A stretch of 64,000 nt of DNA from Streptomyces sp. NBC_00271. Lineage in GTDB: Bacteria > Actinomycetota > Actinomycetes > Streptomycetales > Streptomycetaceae. Of this stretch, positions 26,718-34,575 are shown in pieces (the first letter of the stretch is position 1; each line of letters opens with the position of its first letter). The translations under genes and the position numbers were made by a program. The notes beneath the pieces were generated by a model, which was given only the letters and a program-made list of their open reading frames with translations, was not told the origin of the DNA and ran no database searches. The DNA lies in assembly GCF_036178845.1 (NCBI RefSeq), contig NZ_CP108070.1:9982001-10046000 (forward strand), given 5' to 3'.

Positions 26718-27613
26718 GTGCGCGCCTGCGCGCGCTCGCGCAGCAGACGCAGGAGATCGTCGCGGCGGGCGGGTACCGCGCGTCCGACGGACGCGTGGTG
26801 TCGATCGCCGCGGCCGTCGAGGCCGCGCGGGCGGGAACACGCATGTACGGCCCTGAGCCGGTCGGGGCAGCGGCCGCCGGCCCCGCGAGCGCACCGCGCG
26901 AGAGCACGCTGTTCGAGGTGACGGGCGAGAGTAGTCTGGAGGCCGCCCGACGGCTGGTGCGCAAGGACGAGGGGCGCCCGGCCGACCCGGTCGCCGTCCT
27001 GAACTTCGCCTCGGCGCGCAACCCGGGCGGCGGCTTCCTGAACGGCGCGCAGGCCCAGGAGGAGGCCCTGTGCCGGGCCTCCGCGCTGTACACGTGTCTG
27101 CTGCGGGCCCGGGAGTTCTACGACCACCACCGCGCCCACCGGGATCCGTTCTACACGGACCGTGTCATCCACTCACCCGCCGTGCCCGTCTTCCGCGACG
27201 ACCGCGGAGGTCTGCTCGACGAGCCGTACACGGCCGGATTCCTGACCGCCGCGGCCCCCAACGCCGGAGTCGTCCTGCGCACGGCCCCGGAGCGCGCGCC
27301 CCAGCTGGGACCCGCCCTGGCCGTACGCGCCGAGCGCGTCCTGGAGACCGCCGCGGCCCACGGCTACCGCCAGCTGGTGCTGGGCGCGTGGGGCTGCGGC
27401 GTCTTCCGCAACGATCCGGCGCAGGTGGCGGGCGCGTTCCACGACTTGCTGGTCAACGGCCGCTTCGCGGGTGCTTTCGACCATGTCGTGTTCGGCGTCC
27501 TGGACCGCACGAGGGATCAGGCAACGCGAGGCTCCTTCGAGCAGGCGTTCGCCCACGTACGAGCCCTCAACGCCAGCCGTACCGCTCCTGCAAGCGGCGC
27601 ACGACCGAATTGA
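26714..27613 (+). CDS. Microbial poly(ADP-ribose) glycohydrolase-like macrodomain protein (TIGR02452/DUF2263)
   Basis: A 299-residue cytoplasmic protein. The N-terminal helical part (RLRALAQQTQEIVAAGGY) and the macrodomain match TIGR02452. The PARG signature is clear: NPGGGFLNGAQAQEEALCR has the GGG loop and the paired catalytic Glu. LGAWGCGVFRNDP is the second ligand loop. Enzymes of this type remove ADP-ribose chains or ends from proteins or nucleic acids. It is divergent from egtA, and its last 47 bp overlap a convergent MazF/PemK-like gene, so the two could influence each other through antisense transcription. Confidence 0.88.
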   Translation: MSARLRALAQQTQEIVAAGGYRASDGRVVSIAAAVEAARAGTRMYGPEPVGAAAAGPASAPRESTLFEVTGESSLEAARRLVRKDEGRPADPVAVLNFASARNPGGGFLNGAQAQEEALCRASALYTCLLRAREFYDHHRAHRDPFYTDRVIHSPAVPVFRDDRGGLLDEPYTAGFLTAAAPNAGVVLRTAPERAPQLGPALAVRAERVLETAAAHGYRQLVLGAWGCGVFRNDPAQVAGAFHDLLVNGRFAGAFDHVVFGVLDRTRDQATRGSFEQAFAHVRALNASRTAPASGARPN

Positions 27614-28031
27614 ACCGCATCCGATCCAGCGCACAGGCCTCCCGCCGCATCCCGTCCTCGTGCATCCGCAGCACCCGGTCCACATCCACCCACGAGTCCC
27701 GCCCCGACCGGTCCCACGGCCCGCTCCCGATCGGCACCCACTCCCGGTCCCCGTCGTGCCGCTTGCTCGACAGCTGGACGGCGAGCAGGGTGCCGGCGTC
27801 CTCGCGGGCGACGACGAGCACCGGACGGTCCTTGCCCCGCCCGTCGTTCTCCTCGAACGGCACCCATGTCCAGACGATCTCGCCGGGATCGGGGTCGCCG
27901 TCGTGCGCGGGCGCGTACTCCGTCCGCACCCGTCCCACCTCGCGGGGTTCGGCCTCGGTGGTCGCGGAAGGGCCGTAACGGCCGGGAACGTCTTCGGCGG
28001 TGTCATCGGTAAAGGCAGTCACGCGGCTCAC
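27567..28031 (-). CDS. PemK/MazF-like protein
   Basis: About 154 residues. The C-terminal 110 residues have the MazF/PemK barrel pattern: PGEIVWTWVPFEE, KDRPVLVVARE, GTLLAVQLSSK, and VDRVLRMHEDGMRRE. Family members are usually sequence-specific endoribonucleases of toxin-antitoxin pairs, but no antitoxin-like gene is next to it, so it may be a solitary homologue with another role. The start is uncertain: GTG 28031, GTG 28022 or ATG 28052. An acidic N-terminal extension of about 45 residues precedes the domain. The 3' end overlaps the PARG-like gene by 47 bp. Confidence 0.7.
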   Translation of the reverse strand: MSRVTAFTDDTAEDVPGRYGPSATTEAEPREVGRVRTEYAPAHDGDPDPGEIVWTWVPFEENDGRGKDRPVLVVAREDAGTLLAVQLSSKRHDGDREWVPIGSGPWDRSGRDSWVDVDRVLRMHEDGMRREACALDRMRFNSVVRRLQERYGWR

Positions 28032-28081
28032 GTTAGAGCCTGCCCTGTCCAACCCGCCGGGCGGGTGGCCGAGATGGTCGA

Positions 28082-28600
28082 CTACCAGGTCCGGGCCGCG
28101 TGTTGGAGGCGGTCACGGACCCGTACGACGTCCGGGTTCGCGTCGGCGCCGGGCGCTGGACGAGGAAGAGGGTGTTCAGGGGCGGCGGTTCGACCGGCTC
28201 GTGGAGCAGCGCGAGGCGTCCGTCGCAGAGGTGCTCCTCGCACAGGGAGCGCGGCAGCACGCTGTAACCGGCGCCCGCGGTGACCGCGGAGACGACGGCG
28301 TACAGGTTGGGCACGGCGCCCGCGGCCCGGGCCGAGAGCTGTTTACCGAAGACGTTGCGCCAGTATCGGCGCACGATGGGCAGATCCTCGGCGTAGGCGA
28401 CCGGGCGGACGTCCCGGACCGCGGTGCAGATGTCCTCGGCCGACGGGTGCTCCTCGACGTGGCGCGCCCGGCTCGGAGCGGCGACCAGGAGGTACTCCTC
28501 GTCCGCCAGCGGCAGTGCCACGAGGCGCCCGCGCGGCCGCCTGGTCGCGATCAGCAGATCGTGGCCGCGCGGAGCGGGCGACGAGGGACTGGAACACCCT
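28082..28600 (-). pseudogene. LysR-family regulator relic (C-terminal domain only, frameshifted)
   Basis: Only the effector-binding half of a LysR regulator remains: DLLIATRRPRGRLVALPLAD, then NLYAVVSAVTAGAGYSVLPR and NTLFLVQRP. No helix-turn-helix part exists upstream, where a flotillin gene ends 40 bp away. Near 28150 the frame breaks by one base: the natural tail (ADANPDVVRVRDRLQHAART) continues in another frame to a TAG at 28082. Truncation plus frameshift makes it a dead gene. Confidence 0.75.
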
Positions 28601-28642
28601 CGTCGCCCCGCCGGGATCAGTCCCCGGCGTTCTCCTTCGGCG

Positions 28643-30166
28643 TCACTGCTTGCCGTCCCCCTCCACCGGCACCTTCTCCGTGCGCGGCGGTACGGCCCCG
28701 TTGAGCCCGGCGGCGCCGTTGAGCCCGGCGGCGCCGTTGCTCCCCGTACCGTTGCCGGCCGTCCCGTCCTGGTTCATCGACGAGAGCAGCTGACGGGCGA
28801 GGCCGAGGCCCGTGCCGCCCATGGTGAGCGCCTTGGCGAACATGTCCGACATGCCGTCGGCGCCGTTGAGCAGCACCATGTGGTCGACGTTCCCGAACGC
28901 GCTCGCGCCCGCCTGGACGATCTCCGGCCAGTTCTCGGCGAGCTGCTGGGCGACCACCGCCTCCTGGTTCTCGGCGAGGGCCGCGGCCCTCGCCTTGATG
29001 GTCTCCGCCTCCGCGAGACCCTGCGCCCGGGTCGCCTCGGCCGCCGCGAGACCCTTGGCCTGAGCCGCCGCGGCCTCGGCCTCACCCGTGGCCCTGGTCG
29101 CCGTCGCGGCGGCCGCACCCCGGGCCTTCGTCGCCTCGGCCTCCGCGTTGGCTGCCGTCTTGACCCGGTTCGCCTCCGCCGCGGCCGCGAGCTCGGTCTC
29201 CTTGGCCTTGGCCTCGGCCGCCGAGATACGCGCGTCACGCTCGGCCTCGGCGCGGGCCCGCGTCTCGTACGCCTGGGCGTCCGCCGGCTTGCGGACGTCC
29301 GCCTGGAGCTGCTGCTCACGACGGAGGGCGTCGAGCTCGGCGATCCGGGTCTCCTGCACGACGACGTCCTGCCGGGCCGCGGCGTCCGCGAGCGGTCCGG
29401 CCTGCCGGGCCTTCGCCGCCGCCTTGTCGCGCTCGGCCTGGTAGCCGGCCTGGAGGATCTCGCTGTCCCGGGTCGCCTCCGACATCCGGGCCGCGGCCTT
29501 CTGTTCGGCCTCGGTGGCGAGACGATTCGCCTCCGCCTGCGCGATGCGCGCGTCCCGCTGTACGGCGGCGGCGTGCGGCATCGCGAGGTTCTTGATGTAC
29601 CCGGTCGGGTCCTCGATCTCGTGGATCTGCAGCGAGTCGACGATCAGACCGAGCTTCTCCATCTCCGTACCGCACGCGGCCCGGGTCTGGCCGGTCAGCT
29701 TCTCCCGGTCGCGGATCATGTCCTCGACGGTCAACCCACCGACGATGGACCGCAGATGACCGGCGAACACGTTGTGCACGCGCTCCGACATCATCTTCTG
29801 CTGGTCGAGGAAACGACGCCCCGCGTTGGCGATCGACACGAAGTCGTCGCCCACCTTGAAGATGACCACGCCCCGCACCTTCAGCGGAATGCCCTGGGTG
29901 GTCACGCAGTCCACGTGCAGCTCGGTCTCGTTGAGGTCGAGCGAGATCTTCCGTACCGCCTGGACACCCGGCAGCACCAGCGTGCCGCGCCCCGTCACGA
30001 TGCGGAATCCCATGCCCTCTTCAAGGCCTTCGGTCCGATGCTTCGAACCGGAGATGATCAGTGCTTCGTTGGGCTCCGCGACACGCCACATGAGCTTGAA
30101 GACCACAACGATGAAGATCAGTGCGAGGACAACCGCCCCCGCCACGACGCCGACAACCATCGGCAT
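28643..30166 (-). CDS. Flotillin-like SPFH membrane protein
   Basis: A 507-residue protein. A membrane helix (residues 1-25, VVGVVAGAVVLALIFIVVV) is followed by the SPFH domain (about 28-200: VLPGVQAVRKISLDLNETEL, LKVRGVVIFKVGDD). A long Ala/Glu-rich coiled coil (about 205-390) comes next, then a C-terminal region with NWPEIVQAGASAFG. These proteins organise membrane microdomains and scaffold signalling complexes. The tail carries a duplicated NGAAGL unit encoded by an 18-bp DNA repeat near 28698-28740. A small NfeD-like gene lies upstream on the same strand, the classic partner. Confidence 0.93.
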   Translation of the reverse strand: MPMVVGVVAGAVVLALIFIVVVFKLMWRVAEPNEALIISGSKHRTEGLEEGMGFRIVTGRGTLVLPGVQAVRKISLDLNETELHVDCVTTQGIPLKVRGVVIFKVGDDFVSIANAGRRFLDQQKMMSERVHNVFAGHLRSIVGGLTVEDMIRDREKLTGQTRAACGTEMEKLGLIVDSLQIHEIEDPTGYIKNLAMPHAAAVQRDARIAQAEANRLATEAEQKAAARMSEATRDSEILQAGYQAERDKAAAKARQAGPLADAAARQDVVVQETRIAELDALRREQQLQADVRKPADAQAYETRARAEAERDARISAAEAKAKETELAAAAEANRVKTAANAEAEATKARGAAAATATRATGEAEAAAAQAKGLAAAEATRAQGLAEAETIKARAAALAENQEAVVAQQLAENWPEIVQAGASAFGNVDHMVLLNGADGMSDMFAKALTMGGTGLGLARQLLSSMNQDGTAGNGTGSNGAAGLNGAAGLNGAVPPRTEKVPVEGDGKQ

Positions 30167-30311
30167 ACGCCCCCTTTGGATGGTGCCCTATCGGCACCGA
30201 ACGAAGGGAGTGTGCTCCTGTGCAAGACCCGGGTACAGACGCTGACGGATCCTTGTTGCAATCTTGACGCACACCCCTCTCACCTGGGGCTGAGCGTGCA
30301 CAGACGAGCTG

Positions 30312-30530
30312 TCAACTGTCGTACGCGGCCGATACGTACACCGTGCGCGGCGGCAGGTACTCGACCACCATCACCACCGTGCCGCGCTCGATCCGCTCCT
30401 TCGCCGCGGCCGGGTACGCGAGGAAATGCTCTGCGCCGCCGCGGACCCGGACGATCACCTCACCGACGAGCCCGGGTCCGACCGTGCCGGTCACCCGCCC
30501 CATCAACCCGACCATCGACGCATCGTCCAT
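30312..30530 (-). CDS. Small NfeD-like OB-fold protein
   Basis: About 72 residues starting MDDASMVGLMGRVTG. The short beta-rich sequence (GPGLVGEVIVRVRGG, HFLAYPA, GTVVMVVEYLPPRTVYV) matches the soluble OB-fold domain of NfeD-like proteins that occur next to flotillins. There is no membrane segment. The frame stays open to GTG 30617, which would add about 29 residues of unlike composition; no strong ribosome site decides. The gene lies 145 bp before the flotillin gene on the same strand, so the pair probably works together at membrane domains. Confidence 0.65.
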   Translation of the reverse strand: MDDASMVGLMGRVTGTVGPGLVGEVIVRVRGGAEHFLAYPAAAKERIERGTVVMVVEYLPPRTVYVSAAYDS

Positions 30531-30632
30531 GGGTTCAGCGTACGGCCCAAATCCCCTGGTCAGTGCCTTCGCGGCGAACTCGTTCACGGCACGCGTCCCG
30601 AACTCGCCCACCGGCACGTTCAGTCAACTCGT

Positions 30633-32057
30633 CTACACCGCGGGGGAGTCCGCGGGCGCCCCGTGCGGCGGCCAGTGTTCGTGCCAGCGCTGGTCGGCCT
30701 CCAACTGCGCGGCCAGGGAGACGAGCAGCGGTTCGCTGTTCGCCGGACCGAGAAGCTGGGCGCCGACCGGCAGGCCGCCGTCGACGAACCCCGCGGGGAC
30801 GTTCACCCCCGGCCAGCCCAGGATGTTCCACGGCCAGGCGTAGGGGCACGCGGCGATCATGGCCCGGTCGGTGCCGAGGCCGCTCAGGTCCGCCATCGAG
30901 CCGATGCGCGGCGGGGGAGCGGCCGTCGTCGGCGCGAGCAGGACGTCGTACGTGTCGAAGAGCGCGCCGATCCGCCGGTGCAGGGACGCCTCGGCGCGCC
31001 GGGCCACCCGCAGGGGCGCGCCGCCGAGCAGTCGGCCGAGCCGGGCCGCGCCCAGGGTCCGCCGGTCGAGGAGGTGCGGATGCGGCAGGTCGCGCACCCG
31101 CTCGGCGATCCCGGCCGTCGCGCGCGGGATGAAGGTGAGCCCGATCTGCCCGTACCGGGGCTCGGCCTCCTCCACCGTGTGGCCGAGCGCCGCGAGCCGC
31201 TCCGCGAGCGCGACCACCCGCGCCCGTACGACGGGGTCCAGGCGCGCGGGCAGCGCCGTGAACGGCGGTTTGAGCGACAGCGCGATCCGCAGTCGGCCCG
31301 GCTCGCGGCCCGCCGCCTCGGACACCCGCAGCGCGGGCGGGCGGTGCAGATCGCCGTCGTGGTTGCCGCTCGCCGCGTCCAGGAGCAGCGCCGCGTCCGC
31401 GACCGTACGGGCGAGGGTGCCGTTGACCGTGATGCCCTGGAAGGACTCCGCGCGCGGCCAGGTCGAGATCCGGCCGCGCTGCGGCTTGATGCCGATGAGG
31501 TGGGTCCAGGAGGCCGGGATGCGGACCGAACCCGCACCGTCCGAGCCCAGCGCCGCCGGGACGAGGCCCGCCGCGACCGCCGCCGCCGAGCCGCCGGACG
31601 AGCCGCCCGGGGTGTGCTCGGCGTGCCAGGGGTTGCGGGTGACGCCGAAGGCGGGCCCCTCGGTGAACGGCCACTGGCCGAGCTCGCAGGTGTTGGTCTT
31701 GCCGATGACGATCGCGCCGGCCGCGCGCAGCCGCCGTACCGCCTCCCCGTCCTCGGCCTCGGGCGGGAACACACCCCGGCAGCCGAACGCGGTCGGCTCG
31801 CCCGCCACGTCCATGTCGTCCTTCACCGCCACCGGCACCCCGAGCAGCGGCCCGCGCACTCCGGCGGCGAGCTCCCTGTCCGCCGCGTCGGCCTCGGCGA
31901 GCGCCGCTTCGGCGCGTACCACCCGGAAGGCGTTCAGGGAGTGCTGCGTCGCCTCGATACGGGTCAGCGCCCGCTCGACCAGCTCGCGTGCGCTCACCTC
32001 CCCGTGGGCGAGGGCGCGCGCACACTCCGCCAGACCTGCGGCACGGTCGTGAGTCAT
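30633..32057 (-). CDS. Amidase-signature family amidase
   Basis: A 474-residue enzyme with the Ser-Ser-Lys triad of the amidase-signature family: Lys in VPVAVKDDMD, the Gly/Ser stretch TPGGSSGGSAAA, and the nucleophile Ser in DGAGSVRIPA. It hydrolyses amides to acids and ammonia; the substrate cannot be told. ATG 32057 has GGAGGTGG upstream, so longer starts are rejected. It is divergent from a LacI-type regulator, followed by 4-hydroxybenzoate hydroxylase and aldehyde dehydrogenase genes. An aromatic amide is therefore a possible substrate, by context only. Confidence 0.9.
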   Translation of the reverse strand: MTHDRAAGLAECARALAHGEVSARELVERALTRIEATQHSLNAFRVVRAEAALAEADAADRELAAGVRGPLLGVPVAVKDDMDVAGEPTAFGCRGVFPPEAEDGEAVRRLRAAGAIVIGKTNTCELGQWPFTEGPAFGVTRNPWHAEHTPGGSSGGSAAAVAAGLVPAALGSDGAGSVRIPASWTHLIGIKPQRGRISTWPRAESFQGITVNGTLARTVADAALLLDAASGNHDGDLHRPPALRVSEAAGREPGRLRIALSLKPPFTALPARLDPVVRARVVALAERLAALGHTVEEAEPRYGQIGLTFIPRATAGIAERVRDLPHPHLLDRRTLGAARLGRLLGGAPLRVARRAEASLHRRIGALFDTYDVLLAPTTAAPPPRIGSMADLSGLGTDRAMIAACPYAWPWNILGWPGVNVPAGFVDGGLPVGAQLLGPANSEPLLVSLAAQLEADQRWHEHWPPHGAPADSPAV

Positions 32058-32114
32058 ACGTGACCACCTCCGGAGCACGTCGTCTACCGCACGGTAACCG
32101 CACCACGGGCCATC

Positions 32115-32145
32115 CCGCACGAGATGCGGAAGTTCCCTCGCGGAA
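32115..32145. promoter_or_regulatory. Candidate operators between amidase and LacI-type genes
   Basis: Two short inverted repeats lie in the 170-bp divergent spacer: CCGCA-CGAGA-TGCGG (32115-32129) and TTCC-CTCGC-GGAA (32133-32145). Spacing and position suit a LacI-family repressor controlling both directions, but neither is the usual central-CG LacI palindrome. Confidence 0.3.
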
Positions 32146-32227
32146 GCGGGTGTTCCGGCAGGGCGGCCCCATGAGGTTCCCCCGGAGCGAGGGGACGCCC
32201 GGGGTTTCTGCAAGGATGCGAGACGTC

Positions 32228-33262
32228 ATGGTGCAGATACCGAAGCAGCCCGTCCCGCCGACGCCCGCACAACGACCCGTGCCGACGAGTGCCGATGTGG
32301 CACGCCTGGCGGGCGTCTCCCGGGCCACCGTCTCGTACGTACTGAACAACACCAGCGCCGTCCGGATCAGCGAGCCCACCCGCCGCCGCGTCCACGAGGC
32401 GGCCAAGGAACTCGGGTACGTTCCGCACGCCGCCGCCCGCTCCCTGCGCGCCGGACACAGCCGTATGGTCCTGATGCCCACGCCGAGCGTGCCCGTGGGA
32501 CCGCTCTACAGCCAGTTCCTCAACGAACTTCAGTGGGCGCTGGGCCGTCTGGATTACACGGTCGTGCAGTACGGCAGTGTCGGCCTGCACGGCGACGAGG
32601 CCGCCCGCGCCTGGGCGGAGCTGCGACCGGTCGCCGTGCTGGTGCCCGGCAGCGACCTCGGCCCGCAGGGCGTGGCCGTCCTCAAGCGCTCCGGCGCCCG
32701 GGCCGTCGTCACGCTCGGCCCCGAGCGCGTCGAGGGCGCGCACGCGCTGCTCATGGACCACGACAAGGTCGGCCACAGCGCGGGCGTCCACCTGCTGGCC
32801 CGCGGCCGCCGCCGGATCGGCGTCGTGGTGCCCGAGGAACCCGGCCTGGAGATCTTCTCCAAGTCCCGGCTCGACGGCGTACGCCGGTCCCTGACCGGTA
32901 CCGACGCCACGGCGACCGCACTGCCGCTCGCGTACGAGGAGGGGGCCGCCGCCCGGCTGGCGGCGCGCTGGCGCTCGCTCGGCCTGGACGCAGTGTTCGC
33001 CTACAACGACGAGTACGCCATGCTGCTGATGCGCGCTCTCCAGGAGGAGGGCGTCGGCATCCCGGGCGAGACGGCCGTCATCGGCGCCGACGACCTCATG
33101 CTTGGGCGACTGCTGCGGCCCCGCCTCAGCACCGTCCACATCGAACTGCCGTCCGGGCGCGACCTCGCGGAACTGGTCGACCGGGTGGTGCGCGAACCGG
33201 GCGGGGCGCCCGAGAGCCACGAGGTACTGGGCGCGCGGGTGGTGCACCGCGACTCGACCTGA
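32228..33262 (+). CDS. LacI-family transcriptional regulator
   Basis: About 344 residues. The helix-turn-helix is typical (TSADVARLAGVSRATVSYVL) with the hinge helix HAAARSLRAG. A periplasmic-binding-type effector domain follows (SRMVLMPTPSVPVG, FAYNDEYAMLLMRAL, ETAVIGADDLMLGRLL). The start is uncertain: ATG 32228 (AAGGA 11 bp upstream) or ATG 32216. It heads a run with pobA and an aldehyde dehydrogenase gene and faces the amidase, so it may repress these genes until an aromatic or amide ligand binds. LacI control of 4-hydroxybenzoate use is not the usual arrangement. Confidence 0.88.
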   Translation: MVQIPKQPVPPTPAQRPVPTSADVARLAGVSRATVSYVLNNTSAVRISEPTRRRVHEAAKELGYVPHAAARSLRAGHSRMVLMPTPSVPVGPLYSQFLNELQWALGRLDYTVVQYGSVGLHGDEAARAWAELRPVAVLVPGSDLGPQGVAVLKRSGARAVVTLGPERVEGAHALLMDHDKVGHSAGVHLLARGRRRIGVVVPEEPGLEIFSKSRLDGVRRSLTGTDATATALPLAYEEGAAARLAARWRSLGLDAVFAYNDEYAMLLMRALQEEGVGIPGETAVIGADDLMLGRLLRPRLSTVHIELPSGRDLAELVDRVVREPGGAPESHEVLGARVVHRDST

Positions 33263-33359
33263 GAGAGGCTGTAGCTGGTCCCCGGCCGCATCCGACCCGT
33301 TCGGACCGGATGCGACCTGCCGGACCGGATGCGGCTCGATCAGGTACGGGAGGCGCGCC

Positions 33360-34538
33360 ATGCGGACCACGGTCGGCATCATCGGCGGCGGCCCCGCCGG
33401 GCTCCTGCTGGCCCGGCTGCTGCACCGCGAGGGCATCGACTGCGCCGTGCTGGAGAGCAGGTCGCGCGCCCACGTCGAGCACCGCCAGCGCGCAGGGATG
33501 CTGGAGCAGGGCACGGTCGACGCCCTGCGCGCGTGCGGAGCCGCCGACCGGCTGGACGCCGAGGGCCTGATCCACCACGGCATCGAGCTGCGCTTCGACC
33601 GCGAGCGCCACCACATCGACTTTCCGGCCCTCACCGGTGGCCGTACCGTCACGATCTATGCCCAGACGGAGATCGTGAGGGACCTGATCTCCCTCCAACT
33701 CGCCGCCGGGCCACTGCTGTTGTTCGAGGCCGAGGCCCTCGCGGTCGAGCGCCCGGAGAGCGGCGCGCCGGTCGTGCGCTTTGTGCACGAGGGCCGCGAA
33801 CAGGCCCTGAGCTGTGCCTACGTGGTGGGCTGCGACGGCTACCACGGCATCTCCCGGAACGCCTTCCCCGCCGGTGGGAGCCGCACGTACGCGCACGACT
33901 ACCCGTACTCCTGGCTCGGGATCCTCGCCGATGTGCCGCCCTCCGGCGAGGAGTTGATCTACGCGCGCGGTCCCGGTGGCTTCGCTCTGCACAGCATGCG
34001 CTCGCCGACCGTGTCCCGGCTGTACTTACAGGTCCCGAACGGTACCGACGTCGCGGACTGGCCCGACGAGCGCATCTGGGACGAACTCGCCGCGCGCTTC
34101 GCGGTCGACGGCGACTGGCGCCTGGAACGCGGCCCCATCACCGCCAAGTCGGTCACACCGATGCGGAGTTACGTCCACGAGCCGATGAGTCACGGCCGGC
34201 TCTTCCTCGCGGGGGACGCCGCGCACATCGTGCCGCCGACCGGGGCCAAGGGGCTCAACCTCGCCGTCTCCGGCGTACGGGTGCTGGCCCGCGGACTCAT
34301 CGAGTCGCATCGCACGGGATCGACCCAACTCCTCGACCGCTACTCGGATTTGTGTCTTGCGCGGGTATGGCAGGCCACCCGCTTCTCGTACGACATGACT
34401 AGGATGTTGCACGCTCAACCAAATGGGGATGTCTTCGACCACCGGATCCAGCTCGCCCGGCTGCGCCGGATCACGGCATCCCGCCACGCGGCCGCCGAAC
34501 TGGCCGCCAACTACACGGGACTGCCGCTGGGACCGTGA
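33360..34538 (+). CDS. pobA: 4-hydroxybenzoate 3-monooxygenase
   Basis: A 392-residue FAD enzyme converting 4-hydroxybenzoate to protocatechuate with NAD(P)H and O2. Marks are the FAD loop (VGIIGGGPAGLLLARLL), the substrate/FAD segment SRAHVEHRQRAGMLEQGTVD, the CDG motif (VVGCDGYHGISR), and the second FAD motif RLFLAGDAAHIVPPTGAKG. Length and order agree with PobA. It lies 97 bp after the LacI-type gene and 37 bp before an aldehyde dehydrogenase gene that could supply its substrate from 4-hydroxybenzaldehyde. Ring-cleavage genes are not in the window. Confidence 0.93.
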   Translation: MRTTVGIIGGGPAGLLLARLLHREGIDCAVLESRSRAHVEHRQRAGMLEQGTVDALRACGAADRLDAEGLIHHGIELRFDRERHHIDFPALTGGRTVTIYAQTEIVRDLISLQLAAGPLLLFEAEALAVERPESGAPVVRFVHEGREQALSCAYVVGCDGYHGISRNAFPAGGSRTYAHDYPYSWLGILADVPPSGEELIYARGPGGFALHSMRSPTVSRLYLQVPNGTDVADWPDERIWDELAARFAVDGDWRLERGPITAKSVTPMRSYVHEPMSHGRLFLAGDAAHIVPPTGAKGLNLAVSGVRVLARGLIESHRTGSTQLLDRYSDLCLARVWQATRFSYDMTRMLHAQPNGDVFDHRIQLARLRRITASRHAAAELAANYTGLPLGP

Positions 34539-34575
34539 GTCCCGGTGGTGAACAGTGAACGATCGGAGAGCCGAC

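Noticed and set aside
28424..30200. Long plus-strand frame antisense to the flotillin gene
   Set aside because: Leu/Arg/Gly-rich shadow of an Ala/Glu coiled coil; no domain or ribosome site.
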